Shown here: one piece after another, positions 34,030 through 45,970 of the stretch
Position numbering within the stretch: position 1 is the stretch's first letter
Layout: each line of letters starts with the position of its first letter
NCBI GenBank assembly: GCA_017979445.1
Contig: JADQWC010000560.1
Location: forward strand, 1-64,000
Source of the DNA: Akebia trifoliata
Taxonomy: Eukaryota > Streptophyta > Magnoliopsida > Ranunculales > Lardizabalaceae
Length of the DNA: 64,000 nt
Direction of reading: 5' to 3'
Position numbers and translations under genes: made by a program
The notes under the pieces: generated by a model
What the model saw: the letters and a program-made list of their open reading frames with translations, nothing else
Told to the model about the DNA's origin: nothing
Database searches by the model: none

Positions 34030-35510
34030 ACCTTCAAAGAGGTTAAGGGTTATCATTGTATCTGAGCTCAATCGTCTATCGTCTAGCTAGGGTTGTAAAT
34101 CCGGTCAGTTAGAGTAAACGTCAATATCAAGTCAACAGTCAGAAATGACCTCAAAATTTCTCAATATCATCCAGTTGTTCTTTGAAAATCATAGTGTTTC
34201 AATCCTACCGGTTGTAAGCAATGTCTCAGTTCTCATCAAGCCCGTTTTGGGTAGTCTTGAGTTTTCATGAGTCATTTGGGTTAACTCGAGTCCTTTTTCC
34301 TAGCAAGGTCATGTCCTCCTTAGATTGAGTCTACTCTTTCTTATTGAGTCAAGTTAGTTCGTCGAGTCTATAGAGGTGTTTATCGCCCCTTCTGAATTTG
34401 ATTGGATAAAGGAAATTTTTGAATACCTCGAGCGCATTAACGAGTTAACTAATAACTGGCTTCAAAGAGAAATTCCTCTAATAAGGAACCCCTTCCTGAG
34501 CAAGAAGATAAGAGTCGGGCTCAAGAAAACAAAGGTCATTGACCTCGGAAGAAAAATAAATTCCTAAAGAGATTCAAATAGAAACCATCTTATCTCTAGA
34601 GGAACACAAGGGGATAATGAATTGACTCAGAAATTTCAAAAGACTTGTTCGTGTGATCATATGAGGGTATGCTAGGTACAAGCTTGGGTGTTGTTCAACA
34701 TGGAATGGATACTCGTCTATATCAATGGAATCAAAGAAGATGTTATAAAAATGTATCAGTGCTATCCTCACTACATCTTGAGTTTCAAATCATATATTAT
34801 CAGTCGATATGGGAGTACCTTTTGAACTAATCTCTGATAATGGGTCGTACTTCAAAGCATAAATCATTACTCTATGTTTAAAGTTGAAGATCCGACAACA
34901 CAAATCATCCCCTTACCGTTCTCAGATCAATGGAACGGTTGAAGCAGTCAGTAAGAGTCTCAAGACTATCATCAGGAAAATGTGACAATCACATCGAGAT
35001 TGGTTAGAAAAATTATCATTCACACTAGGGGCACATCATACTTCAATGCAGTCCTCTATTGAAGCTATTCCCTACTCTCTAGTATATGATATGGAAGTAG
35101 TTTTGCTAGTTAAATTGGAAATCCTGTATTTCAAGGTCATGATGGAAAGTCAGTTGTCAGAAGCAGACTGGGTTCGCCAACGGTATGAAGAGTTAAATTT
35201 GATCGAAGAAAACGAGTTAAAGCCCTGTACCATGTGCAAGCTTATCTAAGAAGAGTCACCCGTGCATTTGACAAAAAGGTCAAAGCTCATCATTTACAAG
35301 TCAAGGATTTAACTATCAGACTTCAAAAAAAAAAATTGAACACTCCTCCTCGACTATAGGAGAAAGTCTGAACCCAATTGGAGAAATTCATTCATTAAGG
35401 AAATACTGTCTGGAAAAGTCGTCAGGCTTCAAGATCATGATGGAATCGAGTTACCAGAACCAACCAACCTTGACCAAATCAAACGGTACTACATTTAAGG
35501 AGGCCATTTT
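34030..35510 (+). pseudogene. A1 pol remnants: stretch before RT, and second half of integrase
   Basis: 34376-34570 encodes EIFEYLERINELTNNWLQ and KVIDLGRK, the segment just before RT. At about 34720 it jumps into integrase. There HIISRYG-like sequence leads to GVPFELISDNGSYFK (34805-34850, with the second catalytic Asp). SPYRSQINGTVEAVSKSL follows (about 34910-34970, with the catalytic Glu), then SSIEAIPYSLVYDMEVVL and ADWVRQRYEELNLIEE (35046-35249), then DKKVKAHHLQVKDL. The first catalytic Asp, the zinc finger, RT and RNase H are absent, so it cannot make a working integrase. The same breakpoint is present in A2. It ends with YYI and a stop near 35500. Confidence 0.78.
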
Positions 35511-37000
35511 TGGCCGAATCAATTTTCCTATTACCTAATTCTTTATCTCATTTCTCAACCCCTTTGCAGCCTGTTCAAAAAGAGAAAAATTGTGCCTTTT
35601 ATTTCTTAGCCTGATCACCTAACCTAGGGGAGGGAAAAATCCGAACTACGTTTTTGGTCTGATCCCAAAAATTTGGGGTACGTAGGCAACCTGAGAAGTT
35701 ACTTCAGGCCCGACCACACCAAAATAAAAAAATAGATTCCCCGATGAAAAAAAAAATCTAAAAAGAAAAAAAAGAATGGGGAAGAAAATTCAAAAAAAAA
35801 AAAGTTTAAATGGAATGCCACACAAGGGGCATTTGGGTTTTTGAGCCTCAAAATCCTTTTCATTTTACGCCTAGTCCCAAGCCTACCTATAAAAGTCCTC
35901 CTAAGTACCGTGTGAAAAGGTTAAGGAGGGTAGTAGAACATGATCAAACAGTAATTCTAGAAGGTCAGAGGAAAAGAAAAAGAAAAAAAAATGATGAAGC
36001 CTGCTAAGTTGAAAACCCGAAAATGGCGACTAAGGCAAAAATTAAGGCAAGCTCGCAAAGTTGAAAATCTGAAAGGACAACTTTGGCAACAATCAGAGCC
36101 AAGAAAAAAGAAAAAACTCGCTAGATTGAAAATCTTAAAAGGCGATCTAGGCAAAAGTTAGAGCAAGCTCGCTAGATTGAAAATCTAAAAAGGCGATCTA
36201 AGCAAAAGTTAGAGCAAGCTCGATAGATTGAAAACTTGGAAAGGCGATCTAGGCAAAAGTTAGAGCAATAAAAAAAAAACAGAAGAAAATCCCAAGCTGA
36301 GAGCAGTTCGAGCTGAAACATCAGAAATCCGAATAATCAAGTTCAATACTCAGCTTAAACCAGGCATAAATTCAGAAGCCACAAGTATCTTGTCTACGAT
36401 CGATCTGAAAATTCTTACTTCCCCAAGTGAACCAATGGAGAAAATGGTGAATTCTATGATGAGTCTCAAAAGGAAATATTTTGTTCTCTTGAGCCTGACT
36501 CAAAATCTTTAATAAAATTAATCAAAATTAAAAGTTGGATCTTTATTGCGCTTGTGGTAATCAAATATTTGAAATCTTCATACAAGGGGCATTTTTTCTT
36601 TTTCCTCTAGATATGTAATTTCCCCCTTATACTAAGGGCATTTTTTAATGATGTGTTCAATTATTTTCAATGCCATGTTTATTGTCAAACTAGGGACATT
36701 TTGTTTTTGAGCAATGTTAATCCTAAAAAAATAATGAGAACTCCAAATTTAAGGTTACTCTCTTGATAACAATTTTTCAAAAAACTTTTGAGGTTCAAAC
36801 TCAGGTTTTAAATGTACAAAACTTTTTGATAAAGCCTTGAGGTTCAAACAAATGCATTCTGAACCTCACATAGGAGATAGGACATCCATTCTGTCCCAAA
36901 TCTATTCATGCCCAGATTCAACCACTCTTCTCCAGACTCATTTTCGATCGTTTCTCTCCCAAATTTATTTCTTTGTTCTCAGTTTTACTCAGTCAGTCTC
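35511..37000 (+). other. A1 3' region with about 50-bp hairpin repeats
   Basis: Non-coding. 36000-36270 holds about five copies of a unit such as GCTCGCTAGATTGAAAATCT followed by AGGCGATCTAGGCAAAAGTTAGAGCAA. The core TAGATT-GAA-AATCTA is an inverted repeat. The remainder resembles the 3' regions of B and A2 (CCGAACTACGTTTTTGGTCT, CAAACTAGGGACATT). Confidence 0.65.
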
Positions 37001-38492
37001 CGCCAAGGGTTATCTTGGATTTTGCTCAGATGCCACCGAGGGTTTTCTCAGAACTATACTCAGATGCCGCCAGGGGTTTTCTTGGAATTATGCTCAGATG
37101 CCGCCGAAGGTTTTCTCGGAACTATGCTCAGATGCCGCCAAGGGTTTTCTTGAAATTATGCTCAGATACCGCCGAGGGTTTTCTCGGAACTATGCTCAGA
37201 TGCCGCCAAGGATTTTCTTGGAATTATGCTCAGATACCGCCGAGGGTTTTCTCGGAACTATGCTCAGATGCCGCCAAGGGTTTTCTTGGAATTATGCTCA
37301 GATGCCACAAAAGGTTTTCTTGGAATTATGCTCAGATGCCGCCAAGGGTTTTCTTGGAATTATGCTCAGATACCGCCGAGGATTTTCTCGGAACTATGCT
37401 CAGACGCCGCCAAGGGTTTTCTTGGAATTATGCTCAGATGCCGCCGAGGGTTTTTCTCAGAACTATGCTCAGATGCCACCGAGGGCTTTCTCGGAACTAT
37501 GCTCAGATGCCGCCAAGGGTTTTCTTGGAACTATGCTCAGATGCCGCCAAGGGTTTTCTTGGAATTATGCTCAGATACCGCCGAGGGTTTGCTCGGAACT
37601 ATGCTCAGATGACGCCAAGGGTTTTCTTGGAATTATGCTCAGATACCGCCGAGGGTTTTCTCGGAACTATGCTCAGATGCCGCCAAGGGTTTTCTTGGAA
37701 TTATGCTCAGATGCCGCCAAGGGTTTTCTTGGAATTATGCTCAGATACCGCCGAGGGTTTTCTCGGAACTATGCTCAGATGCCGCCAAGGGTTTTCTTGG
37801 AATTATGCTCAGATACCGCCAAGGATTTTCTTGGAACTATGCTCAGATACCGCCAAGGGTTTTCTTTGAATTATGCTCAGATACCGTCGAGGGTTTTCTT
37901 GGAATTATGCTCAGATGCCGCCGAGGGTTTTCTCGGAACTATGCTCAGATACCGCCAAGGATTTTCTTGGAATTATGCTCAGATACCGCCAAGGGTTTTC
38001 TCGGAATTATGCTCAGATTCCGCCGAGGGTTTTCTCGGAACTATGCTCAGATACCGCCAAGGGTTTTCTTGGAATTATGCTCAGATGCCGCCGAGGGTTT
38101 TCTCGGAACTATGCTCAGATACCGCTAAGGGTTTTCTTGGAATTATGCTCAGATGCCGCCGAGGGTTTTCTCGGAACTATGCTCAGATACCGCCAAGGGT
38201 TTTCTTGGAATTATGCTCAGATACCGCCAAGGGTTTTCTTGGAATTATGCTCAGATGCCGCCGAGGGTTTTCTCGGAACTATGCTCAGATGCCGCCAAGG
38301 GTTTTCTTGGAATTATGCTCAGATGCCGCCGAGGGTTTTCTCGGAACTATGCTCAAATGCCGCCAAGGGTTTTCTTGGAATTATGCTCAGATGCCGCCGA
38401 GGGTTTTTCTCGAACTATGCTCAGATGCCACCGAGGGCTTTCTCGGAACTATGCTCAGATACCGCCAAGGGTTTTCTTGGAATTATGCTCAG
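37001..38492 (+). repeat. A1 3' UTR tandem array, period 34 bp, about 44 copies
   Basis: Highly regular units of GCTCAGATGCCGCC followed by one of two cores, CCGAGGGTTTTCTCGG then AACTAT, or CCAAGGGTTTTCTTGG then AATTAT. The cores share the CC with the preceding block. Both are inverted repeats, and the two arms nearly always change together. Since 34 leaves a remainder of 1 when divided by 3, three copies restore the frame, and all three forward frames stay open over hundreds of codons (one over 575). The array probably does not code for protein. Confidence 0.95.
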
Positions 38493-38825
38493 TTTATATT
38501 TACTTCATGCTCAGATTTGACTCATTTCCAACTCAAACTCTTTGAAATCTATCTCAGATTTTGAGCCCACACACTTGCACAGTTGTTATATCAGTCAAGG
38601 AGAATTTTTTTTTAAAATTCAAGGATCTGACACTGCTAGTGAGAGCTCGCGCTCAAGGACCTGACATTTTTTTTAGTTCGAGGTGAGTTTTATGCTCAAT
38701 GATCCGAATACCCCGACGAATTGTTAAATCAGGATGCAAAATGAACTGTCACTAGCTTTGGCATTCGGATATCGCACTAATCTACCAAGATAGATTTGCT
38801 ATCTAGTTTGCTTCAACCCTCTGCC

Positions 38826-38838
38826 AAAGAGGGGCATC
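38826..38838 (+). other. A1 polypurine tract
   Basis: AAAGAGGGGCATC directly before the 3' LTR. Confidence 0.85.
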
Positions 38839-40591
38839 TGTAGACACCCCATTTTTGCATCCGCCTGATTAATCAAGTCGTCGACCCGATCGCAAAGGTT
38901 CCCAATGATGGATGTCTATTCCAATGCTTTATTTTGTTACCAGATATGTTTCAGAAATCCGGATGAGGTATCTCGAACTGACAAAACTTAGAAACCACGC
39001 TACGCTAGGAAAATACGACCCCAGAAACATAGAAATCATCATCTTGCAAATAAAAAAGAAGCTTCACGATAAAAATCACTAAATTACCAAAATACCCATA
39101 ACATCAAAACAACTCTAGAGCCTGCATTACGCTTAGGAAAACCCACTCAAACACATAAAACAATAAATCGAAACCAAGTAAACCACTTCGCCAATTTTCA
39201 CAAAATTTGACAAAATTACGAAAATACCCCTCATAAAGTTCACGATCATTTCATACAAAAAACTTCATAAATGATAAAAACCAACATTCCCATTGAATTC
39301 CTTACGAAAAACTGATTCCAAAACATCCTGGAACATTGAAAAACGACTTAAAACGTAAAAAATCCTCTCCGAGGGCAAAACGGTAATTTCACAATTTACA
39401 TAATTAAAAAATTCGAAATTAATAAATAAAACATTAAATAATTAAAGTGAAACATTAATGAAATTAATTTAAAAAGTTGAACCTAAAAAATCGATTAATT
39501 GGACTCTCAGACAAAATTGTTGAGGGTTCGTGGGATATTTCTTTAAGGACCCCTCCATTTGGGGGGCCAAAGAATTAAAGATATAATAGAAGGGGGTTCT
39601 CCAAAAATTAAAAGTAAATCAAGCAAGACTGAAGTCAAGGTATTAAAGTCAATCAAGTGAGACTGAAGTCAAAATTAAAGTCAATCAAGTGAGACTGAAG
39701 TCAAAATTAAAGTCAATCAAGCAAGACTGAAGTCAAGGTACTAATCGAGTCAATCTCATAAGACTAAGGTCAAAACCCTAAATCAAAACCCTAATCTAAA
39801 ACTAATCAAGTCAATCTCATAAGACTAAGGTCAAAACCCTAAATCCAAACCCTAATCTAAAACTAATCAAGTCAATCTCATAAGACTAAAGTCAAAACCC
39901 TAAAACCCTAAAGACTAAGTCAAAACCCTAATTGAAACCCTAAAAGAAACCCTAATCAAACCCTAAATGCTTCTAAAAACTTTATAAATAGGAGCCTCCA
40001 CACCCTATTTTCGTATCAAAGAAGAAACCCTAGAAAAAGTAGGTGAAGAAGCCTCCACAACCTCCCCAAAACCCTAATTTTGGAGTCCCAACTCCTTCCC
40101 TAACACCCCTACTCCGATTTTAGCCTAAAAAACACCCCAAAAACCTTTCAAAAACACCCCAAAAATCCACCACAAATTCAAAGTATCCAGATCCAAGAAA
40201 GAGACACCTTACCTCGGAGATCAGAAATCAGATTCGGAGACAAAGCGAAGCAAGGAGTACGGTACAAGGAACTGCTTTTCAGATCTGAGGGAATAGTACT
40301 TTTGCAGATCGAAGGTAAGGTTTTTTATTATTTTTTAAATCTAGGTTTTATCATTAGCGATGTAGTTATATTTGGTATAAGTAGAGACCGGCATTGGCCG
40401 GGCGGGGTTGGTGCCTAACACCTTCCAACCCCGTAACATGATCTCCGGATTCAGATTTCTATAGTAGATTAGTTCTTGTTTATCCATTGTAGGGTCAGTT
40501 TGGTTCCTAGACCATAATAACTAGGTGGCGACTCCCAAACCTCAAGGGTCAAAAGCGGATCCGTACACCCCGCGGATCGAGGGCGCTTTCA
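38839..40591 (+). repeat. A1 3' LTR (1753 bp)
   Basis: Nearly identical to 28470-30187. It has one extra unit of the GTCAATCAAGTGAGACTGAA repeat near 39680. The TATA box is at 39983-39990 and the GT donor at 40315. Confidence 0.92.
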
Positions 40592-40596
40592 AATTC

Positions 40597-42248
40597 GTTG
40601 ATTTTACGTAATGTATAGACTAATTCATTAAGTTTGGCGCATGTGACGATTTTGAAAAATCAAGATTTCCTTTATCAAAATTGTTAAGTCGACTCATTGA
40701 TTTTTGGGACATTGAAAATTTGAATCGATTTTTTCTATAAAATAGATATGTAAGTTAACTCAATGATTTTGGCGCACGTGGTGATTTTGAAAAATCAAAA
40801 TTTTCTTAATCAAAATTATTGAGTCGACTCACTGATTTTTGGTATATTAGAAATTTGAATCGATTTTTTTTCTATAAAATGGATATGTGAGTTAATTCAA
40901 TGATTTTGGCGCACGTGACGATTTTGGAAAATCAAAATTTTCTTAATCAAAATTATTGAGTTAATTCACTGATTTTGGGTACATTAGAAGTTTCAATCGA
41001 TTTTTCTTTTTATAAAATGGATATGTAAGTTAATTTAATGATTTTGACGCACGTGGCGATTTTGAAAAATCAAAATTTTCTTGATCAAAATTATTGAAAT
41101 CGACTTACTGATTTTGGGTACATTAGAAATTTGAATCGATTTTTTCTATAAAATGGATATGTGAGTTAAATCAATGATTTTGGTGCACGTGACGATTTTA
41201 GAAAATCTTGATTTCCTTGATCAAAATTGTGAGTCAACTTACTGAATTTGTGTACATTGAAGGTTTAAAATCGAAATTTTCTATGAAATTGGGAATGTTT
41301 GTCAACTCACTGATTTTGTGTACATTGGAAGTTTCAAATAGAAATTTTTTATGAAATAGGCACGTGAGTCAACTCACTGATTTGATATACATTGGAAGTT
41401 TAAAATAGAATTTTCTATGAAATGGGCACGTGAGTCAACTCACTAATCTTGTGTACATTAAAAACTTAAAATCGAAATTTTCTATGAAATGGGCATGTGA
41501 ATCAACTCATTGATTTTGATTTACGTGGCAATTCGAAAAAATCAATTCTTTGATTAATAATTTGTGGATTAACTCACTGATTTTATTTCACGTGGCGATT
41601 CAAAAAATCAAATTTCTTAATTAATAATTTGTGGGTTAATTCACTGATTTTGATGCATGTGGTAATTAAAAAAAATCAAATTTCTTTAATTAAAAAATGT
41701 GTGAGTTAATTCACTGATTTTAATACACGTGGTAATTTAAAAAATTAAATTTCTTTGATTAAAATTGATGAGTCGACTCACTGATTTTGGTGCAATGGCA
41801 TTAAAAATCGAATTCATACTTTTCAAAATGTGATTCAATTGATCAATTAATTTTTTGTGCTACGTAAGCCTTACTAAATCGTGGGGTTCCATCATGCGAA
41901 ATTCGAGAATCCATGTAGTTATTTTAGCTATAAGATTCGTTTAGTAAATCTAATATAATTTGATGATGATTGGACCCTAGTTTGATTTTTAGTGTTTGAA
42001 TGTTGACCATAAGATATTTTTGAATCGTAATAGAGACTGATCATCTTGATCAGACGGGTTTGGTGCCTAACACCTTCCAAAACCCATAACCTGACCCCTT
42101 ACCTATCTCTCTGATTCGTGGACCAACTTTTATCCATTTGGAATTAATTTTGGTTCTTAAACCTAAACTAGGTGGCGACTCCCTATTCTTTTAAAATCCC
42201 CGAGATACGTAATCGGACGCGAACGACCGGGGGGTTGAGGTGATTTCA
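40597..42248 (+). repeat. B 3' LTR, second part
   Basis: Continues the LTR interrupted at 28469. It carries the CACGTG-bearing repeats (40620-41810; exact CACGTG near 40763, 40909, 41048, 41193, 41361, 41427, 41588 and 41727) and ends GAGGTGATTTCA at 42248. Confidence 0.85.
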
Positions 42249-43880
42249 CCTACACTTATCGTAAGATCTAACTATAAAGCGATTTAAGGAGTGTACTCTC
42301 CTTCCGAGCTTCTAGACTTGCTTTTGAGTTTTTGGAGAAGACATCTCTAACAGTACTCTGATCTGATTTGGGTTGACTTCGATTCCTCTCTTAGTGACTA
42401 GAAAAAACAAAAAATTTCTTGATGTTAATGCAAAGGTACACTTCTTTGGGTTGAGTTTCATTTTCACTTTTCTTATCTTGGAGAAGACCTCTTCTAAGTT
42501 TCTGATATAGTCTTTCTTCTTCCTGCTTTTAAGTAGCAGGTCGTCTATGTAAATATCTACTGTTCTTCCTAACAAATTTCTAAATAGCTCTGTTTCTAAC
42601 CTGTGATAGGTGGCCCCTACATTCTTCAATCTGAAGGACATCACCTTATAGCAATAGAGCCCTAGCTTTGTAATGAAGTTGTTTTCTCCTGATTTTCTAG
42701 GCTGAGTTGTATCTAATTGTAGCCTGAGTAACAGTCCATAAAAGACAATCTCTCGTGGCTAGAAGTCACATCTACAAGATGGTCTATCCTTGGCATCGGA
42801 AAGTTATCCTTGGGACATGCCTTATTTAAATTCGTAAAGTCTATGCAGACTCAGATTTTCCTATTCTTCTTGGGTACTGTCAAAATATTTGTTATCCACT
42901 CAAGGAACTGTACCTCTCTTATAGATCTAGCCCTGATCAGCCTGTTCACCTCATCATTCACCGCCTCTCTGAATCGCGGTGTTAGTCTTCTTGGTTTTTA
43001 CTTAACCGATCTGAAGGTTGACTCGACGTTCAGATTATGACAAATCACCTCTGGACTAATTCCTAACATCTCCTTAATAGACTAAGCAAAGACGTCTCGA
43101 TTTCTCCTTAAACACTCTATTATCTCCCTCAACTCTCCTGGCTCCAGCTCGACCCCTGCACCTACCTGCTTTTCTTCTCCTACGTCTACCATCTGAATAC
43201 CTTCCATACATGGGGGTCTACCAAGTTTGGTCTCCCCCTACTGTAATTGTTATTGTTGCACTCTATCCTCAGGCAATTCTTCCATGTTTACTTGCACCAA
43301 TACTTGGTCACCTTGTACATCCCATATCCCCTACGATGTGGGAAATCAGAAAACTTGGTAATATGTGGATGGAACTACTTTCAACTCGTGTGTCCACCAC
43401 CTCTCCAAAATGGCATTGAATAGAAAACTGGCTTCAACGAACACGAACTTGGTCATCAAGGTCACCGGTCCTGCTTTGACTGGTAACACTATCTTCCCCC
43501 AAAGCTAATTGGATCTCCCGTCAAAGCCAATCAGTGGTGCGCCTACTGGGGCAAGCACATTCCTACTGAGGTCCATTTTTATTAAGGCCGAAGCGTACAA
43601 GATGTCCACTGAGCTATCATTATTTATCAGTATTCTCTTAAACGTGAAGGTGGCCTACCTACAAGGTTATTACCAGCCCATTATAATGGGGTCTTGCCAC
43701 CCCTTCCAAATCTTTCTCGATGAACGCCATCGTTTGCTCCCCAAAAGGTTTCAGCTCAGTAGGTCCACTCTTTGTTGTAAAAATGTGAGCCAGATGCTCA
43801 ACTTTCCTATTTTTTACTCTCCCATTGGTCCTGGCCTTCCCAAGTTTGCTACTCGTCCCTCTTAGGACAACGTGTATCAC
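42249..43880 (-). pseudogene. G1 pol, 5' part: protease and reverse transcriptase
   Basis: From 43880 down the minus strand reads EQTMAFIEKDLEGVARPHY, the conserved stretch before protease. Then comes INNDSSVDILYASALIKM, where the protease active site normally reads IDNGS, so the catalytic Asp is lost. RT follows: SFMDCYSGYNQIQ in the palm, then from 42644 MMSFRLKNVGATYHRLE and VDIYIDDLLLKSRKK. This YIDD corresponds to the (Y/F)(V/I)DD catalytic box. KLNPKKCTFA and GIEVNPNQI follow, and the frame ends at SYDKC beside the 42249 junction. RT would copy the element RNA into DNA. The text beyond, about 130-200 residues up to mid RNase H, is found nowhere in the window. Stops and shifts are present. 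Confidence 0.86.
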
Positions 43881-44220
43881 AGATGCCCTTCCATCCTACC
43901 CTTTTACTCACGGCAAGTCTACCTTGCGATTCCTGTCTTGAAGTAGGTCTTCTCTCTATCTCCTAGGCAAATCTCTTAGCCTGTCCTGCTCTGCTTAGCT
44001 TCTACAGGAATCTCCTTAGAGTCTGACATCTATTGATGGTGTGGGCCCGCACCTTGTGAAACTCACAGTATCTCTCACCCTGATTGATCTGATATCGAGG
44101 AAACGGCATGGGCCATTCAAAATACGGTTCATGAGCAATAAGGAACAATATTTCACTAGGAAGCATAGCTAAATATGTCCCAGCCCTTCTCTTCTCCTCA
44201 TCTTGCTTGAGCAGCTTCTT
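43881..44220 (-). pseudogene. G1 gag, C-terminal part
   Basis: Minus-strand reading LLKQDEEKRRAGTYLAML, EPYFEWPMPFPRY and YCEFHKVRAHTINRCQTL. The last is the C..H....H....C arrangement seen before protease in these elements. It continues the gag segment at 47247-47830 once the inserted solo LTR is removed. Confidence 0.75.
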
Positions 44221-44221
44221 T

Positions 44222-45932
44222 GTAAAACCCCAAAATTTTAATTCGTATCTCAAGAAAAAAATAAATAGTAGAATTTTAAGAAAATCTTGAAAGTGGACTT
44301 AGGGATAAAACTTTAGGATGTTTCTGATCATTTTTAATGGAATATGACCTCACCATTGGATTCAAAATGATCGAAAAATATATTTTAGCTTGTAAGCACG
44401 CTCAAATGCGAGTCCGAATATAACAATTGCAAAATCCTCGATTATTGAGTCAAACCAGGCTAAAATAGTGACTTTTTGTTAGAGTAAGAATTATTAAGAT
44501 TCAATTATACCATTGGGTTCCTAACAAAAAATTATTGAACATGAACTATTTATTTGTCATTTTTGGAGACTAGAAAGTCGAATTATCGTCAAAAATGAAA
44601 ACGACATCAATTTTACGGGTCACCTTAGGTCAAAAATGTAAATTTTTGTTAGAGATAGAATTTATAGAAATTAACTATACCATTAGATCCAGAATGAAAA
44701 ATTAGGCGAAATAGAGTATTCATTTGTCAGTTTTGGAGTCCGGATGGTCAAGTTATCATCGATCAAAATAATTGACAAAATACCGATTTTGTCCCAAATT
44801 TTATATAAGTAAAATTTTAATTTTTTTTTTAAACTCGTCTTCTCCAACCATCCAACAGCCAACGAAAATTAAACAAAAAAATTCATTTTTTCTTCGAATT
44901 TCAATAGCAGATCTATGACAAACGGCTCATCATCGTCAATCGACGCAGAAGGGAGAAACGTCTGCAGCCTCATTCTCTACAAAATCCACCCAAATTCTTT
45001 CTGTTTTCTCATCTTTTTCACCCCGTGTCGTCAAAAATCAGCCGTACGTATATACGGGGATTTCGAAACTTCGACCTCGGATTTCATCCGTTTCGGGGTC
45101 AAACCATCCTCCGTCGCAAAAGGGAGAAAGAACGATGACATCGAGATCTTCGAAACCACCGGGCCGATTTCAAAAATCAGTCGTCTCGAAGTAAGAGTTA
45201 CCTCGATTTTCGTATCGTTCGTCTCGATTTTTGCGCACGCGCTTCGATCCTTTCGCATAAAGATAGTTAGGAACTTTCAATTTCTATTAGTAATCGTAGA
45301 TTGTGAAAATTACATTTAGGATTTTATCGAAAATTTTTTGATGTATTTCCAAAATATAGAATTATTTTGTTATTTAAAAATTCACGTCAGAAATTGCATT
45401 TTTGATATGTTAATTGTATTTTTTAACACAATTATACGTGGATAGGGTATTTTAACGGGTTATTTCCATCAATTGGGTCTTGTGCATTGCTCGGATCTCG
45501 TTTTGATATAAAATTTGTATTCTTTTTCAATATTATTGATAAAAATAAATTCTATAGTTGGAAAATGTGATTTAATATTCAATGAACTCATATTGAGTTG
45601 ATGAATATTAGAAAATGAATATTTTATTGAAGAGATTGAAAATTGTAAAAATTCGAAAAAAGGGAAAAAGGGTATGAAACAGTAAAATGTCAAAGTCACA
45701 TCTGAAGGGTGATGTCTGCATTTTACGTTGTTATGTTTTGTGTAGGTTGGTGAACAGATATCCAGGGATATATTATCGGTTGCATCTTTATTTACTTTTT
45801 CTTAGCGCGAGGCGTTGTTTACATTTCTGTTCTATTATTTATTTTAGGTCGGGTGGCCACACTTGCATGGTAGGAAACTGGATATCCATTCTCAACCTTG
45901 TATTGTTAATTTCTCTTTTGTTTTCAAATGAA

Positions 45933-45970
<38 letters not shown>

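Larger units (their letters stand above)
28470..40591 (+). mobile_element. A1: young, non-autonomous Tat/Ogre-like retrotransposon
   Basis: A complete insertion of 12.1 kb flanked by perfect AATTC duplications (28465-28469 and 40592-40596). The LTRs are 1718 and 1753 bp and differ by about ten substitutions plus a few indels, including one extra short repeat unit in the 3' copy, so insertion is recent. The primer site (30189) and polypurine tract (38826) are intact. The interior lacks gag, protease, RT and RNase H. Removing A1 joins the B 3' LTR exactly, and the joined sequence matches the B 5' LTR around 18905. Confidence 0.92.
16636..42248 (+). mobile_element. B: Tat/Ogre-like retrotransposon with about 4 kb LTRs, containing A1
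   Basis: The 5' LTR is about 16636-20761 and lacks its first 95 or so bases. The primer site follows at 20763. The interior runs to 26145 and the 3' LTR is split by A1 into 26146-28469 and 40597-42248. The interior is only about 5.4 kb: leader, a short stretch of pol before RT, the tail of integrase, then a repeat-rich 3' region. gag, protease, RT and RNase H are absent, so B is non-autonomous. Its right end touches G1 RT sequence directly at 42249. Confidence 0.82.

Noticed and set aside
37001..38492. CRISPR-like array
   Set aside because: Units abut without unique spacers, there are no cas genes, and the setting is a plant retrotransposon.
36837..38564. A 575-codon open frame and several overlapping frames on the same strand
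   Set aside because: A stop-free 34-bp repeat keeps all three frames open. The predicted peptide is one repeat read in rotation, with no known domain, and the sequence conservation fits stems rather than codons.
10286..42253. CCTGC (10286-10290) and CCTAC (42249-42253) as the target duplication of one 32 kb insertion
   Set aside because: The two ends belong to different elements in opposite orientation (A3 and B), and G1 coding sequence is missing between the flanks, so the near match is probably chance.
44915..45319. 134-codon frame in the probable solo LTR
   Set aside because: No recognisable domain or family, and it lies in non-coding LTR-like sequence.
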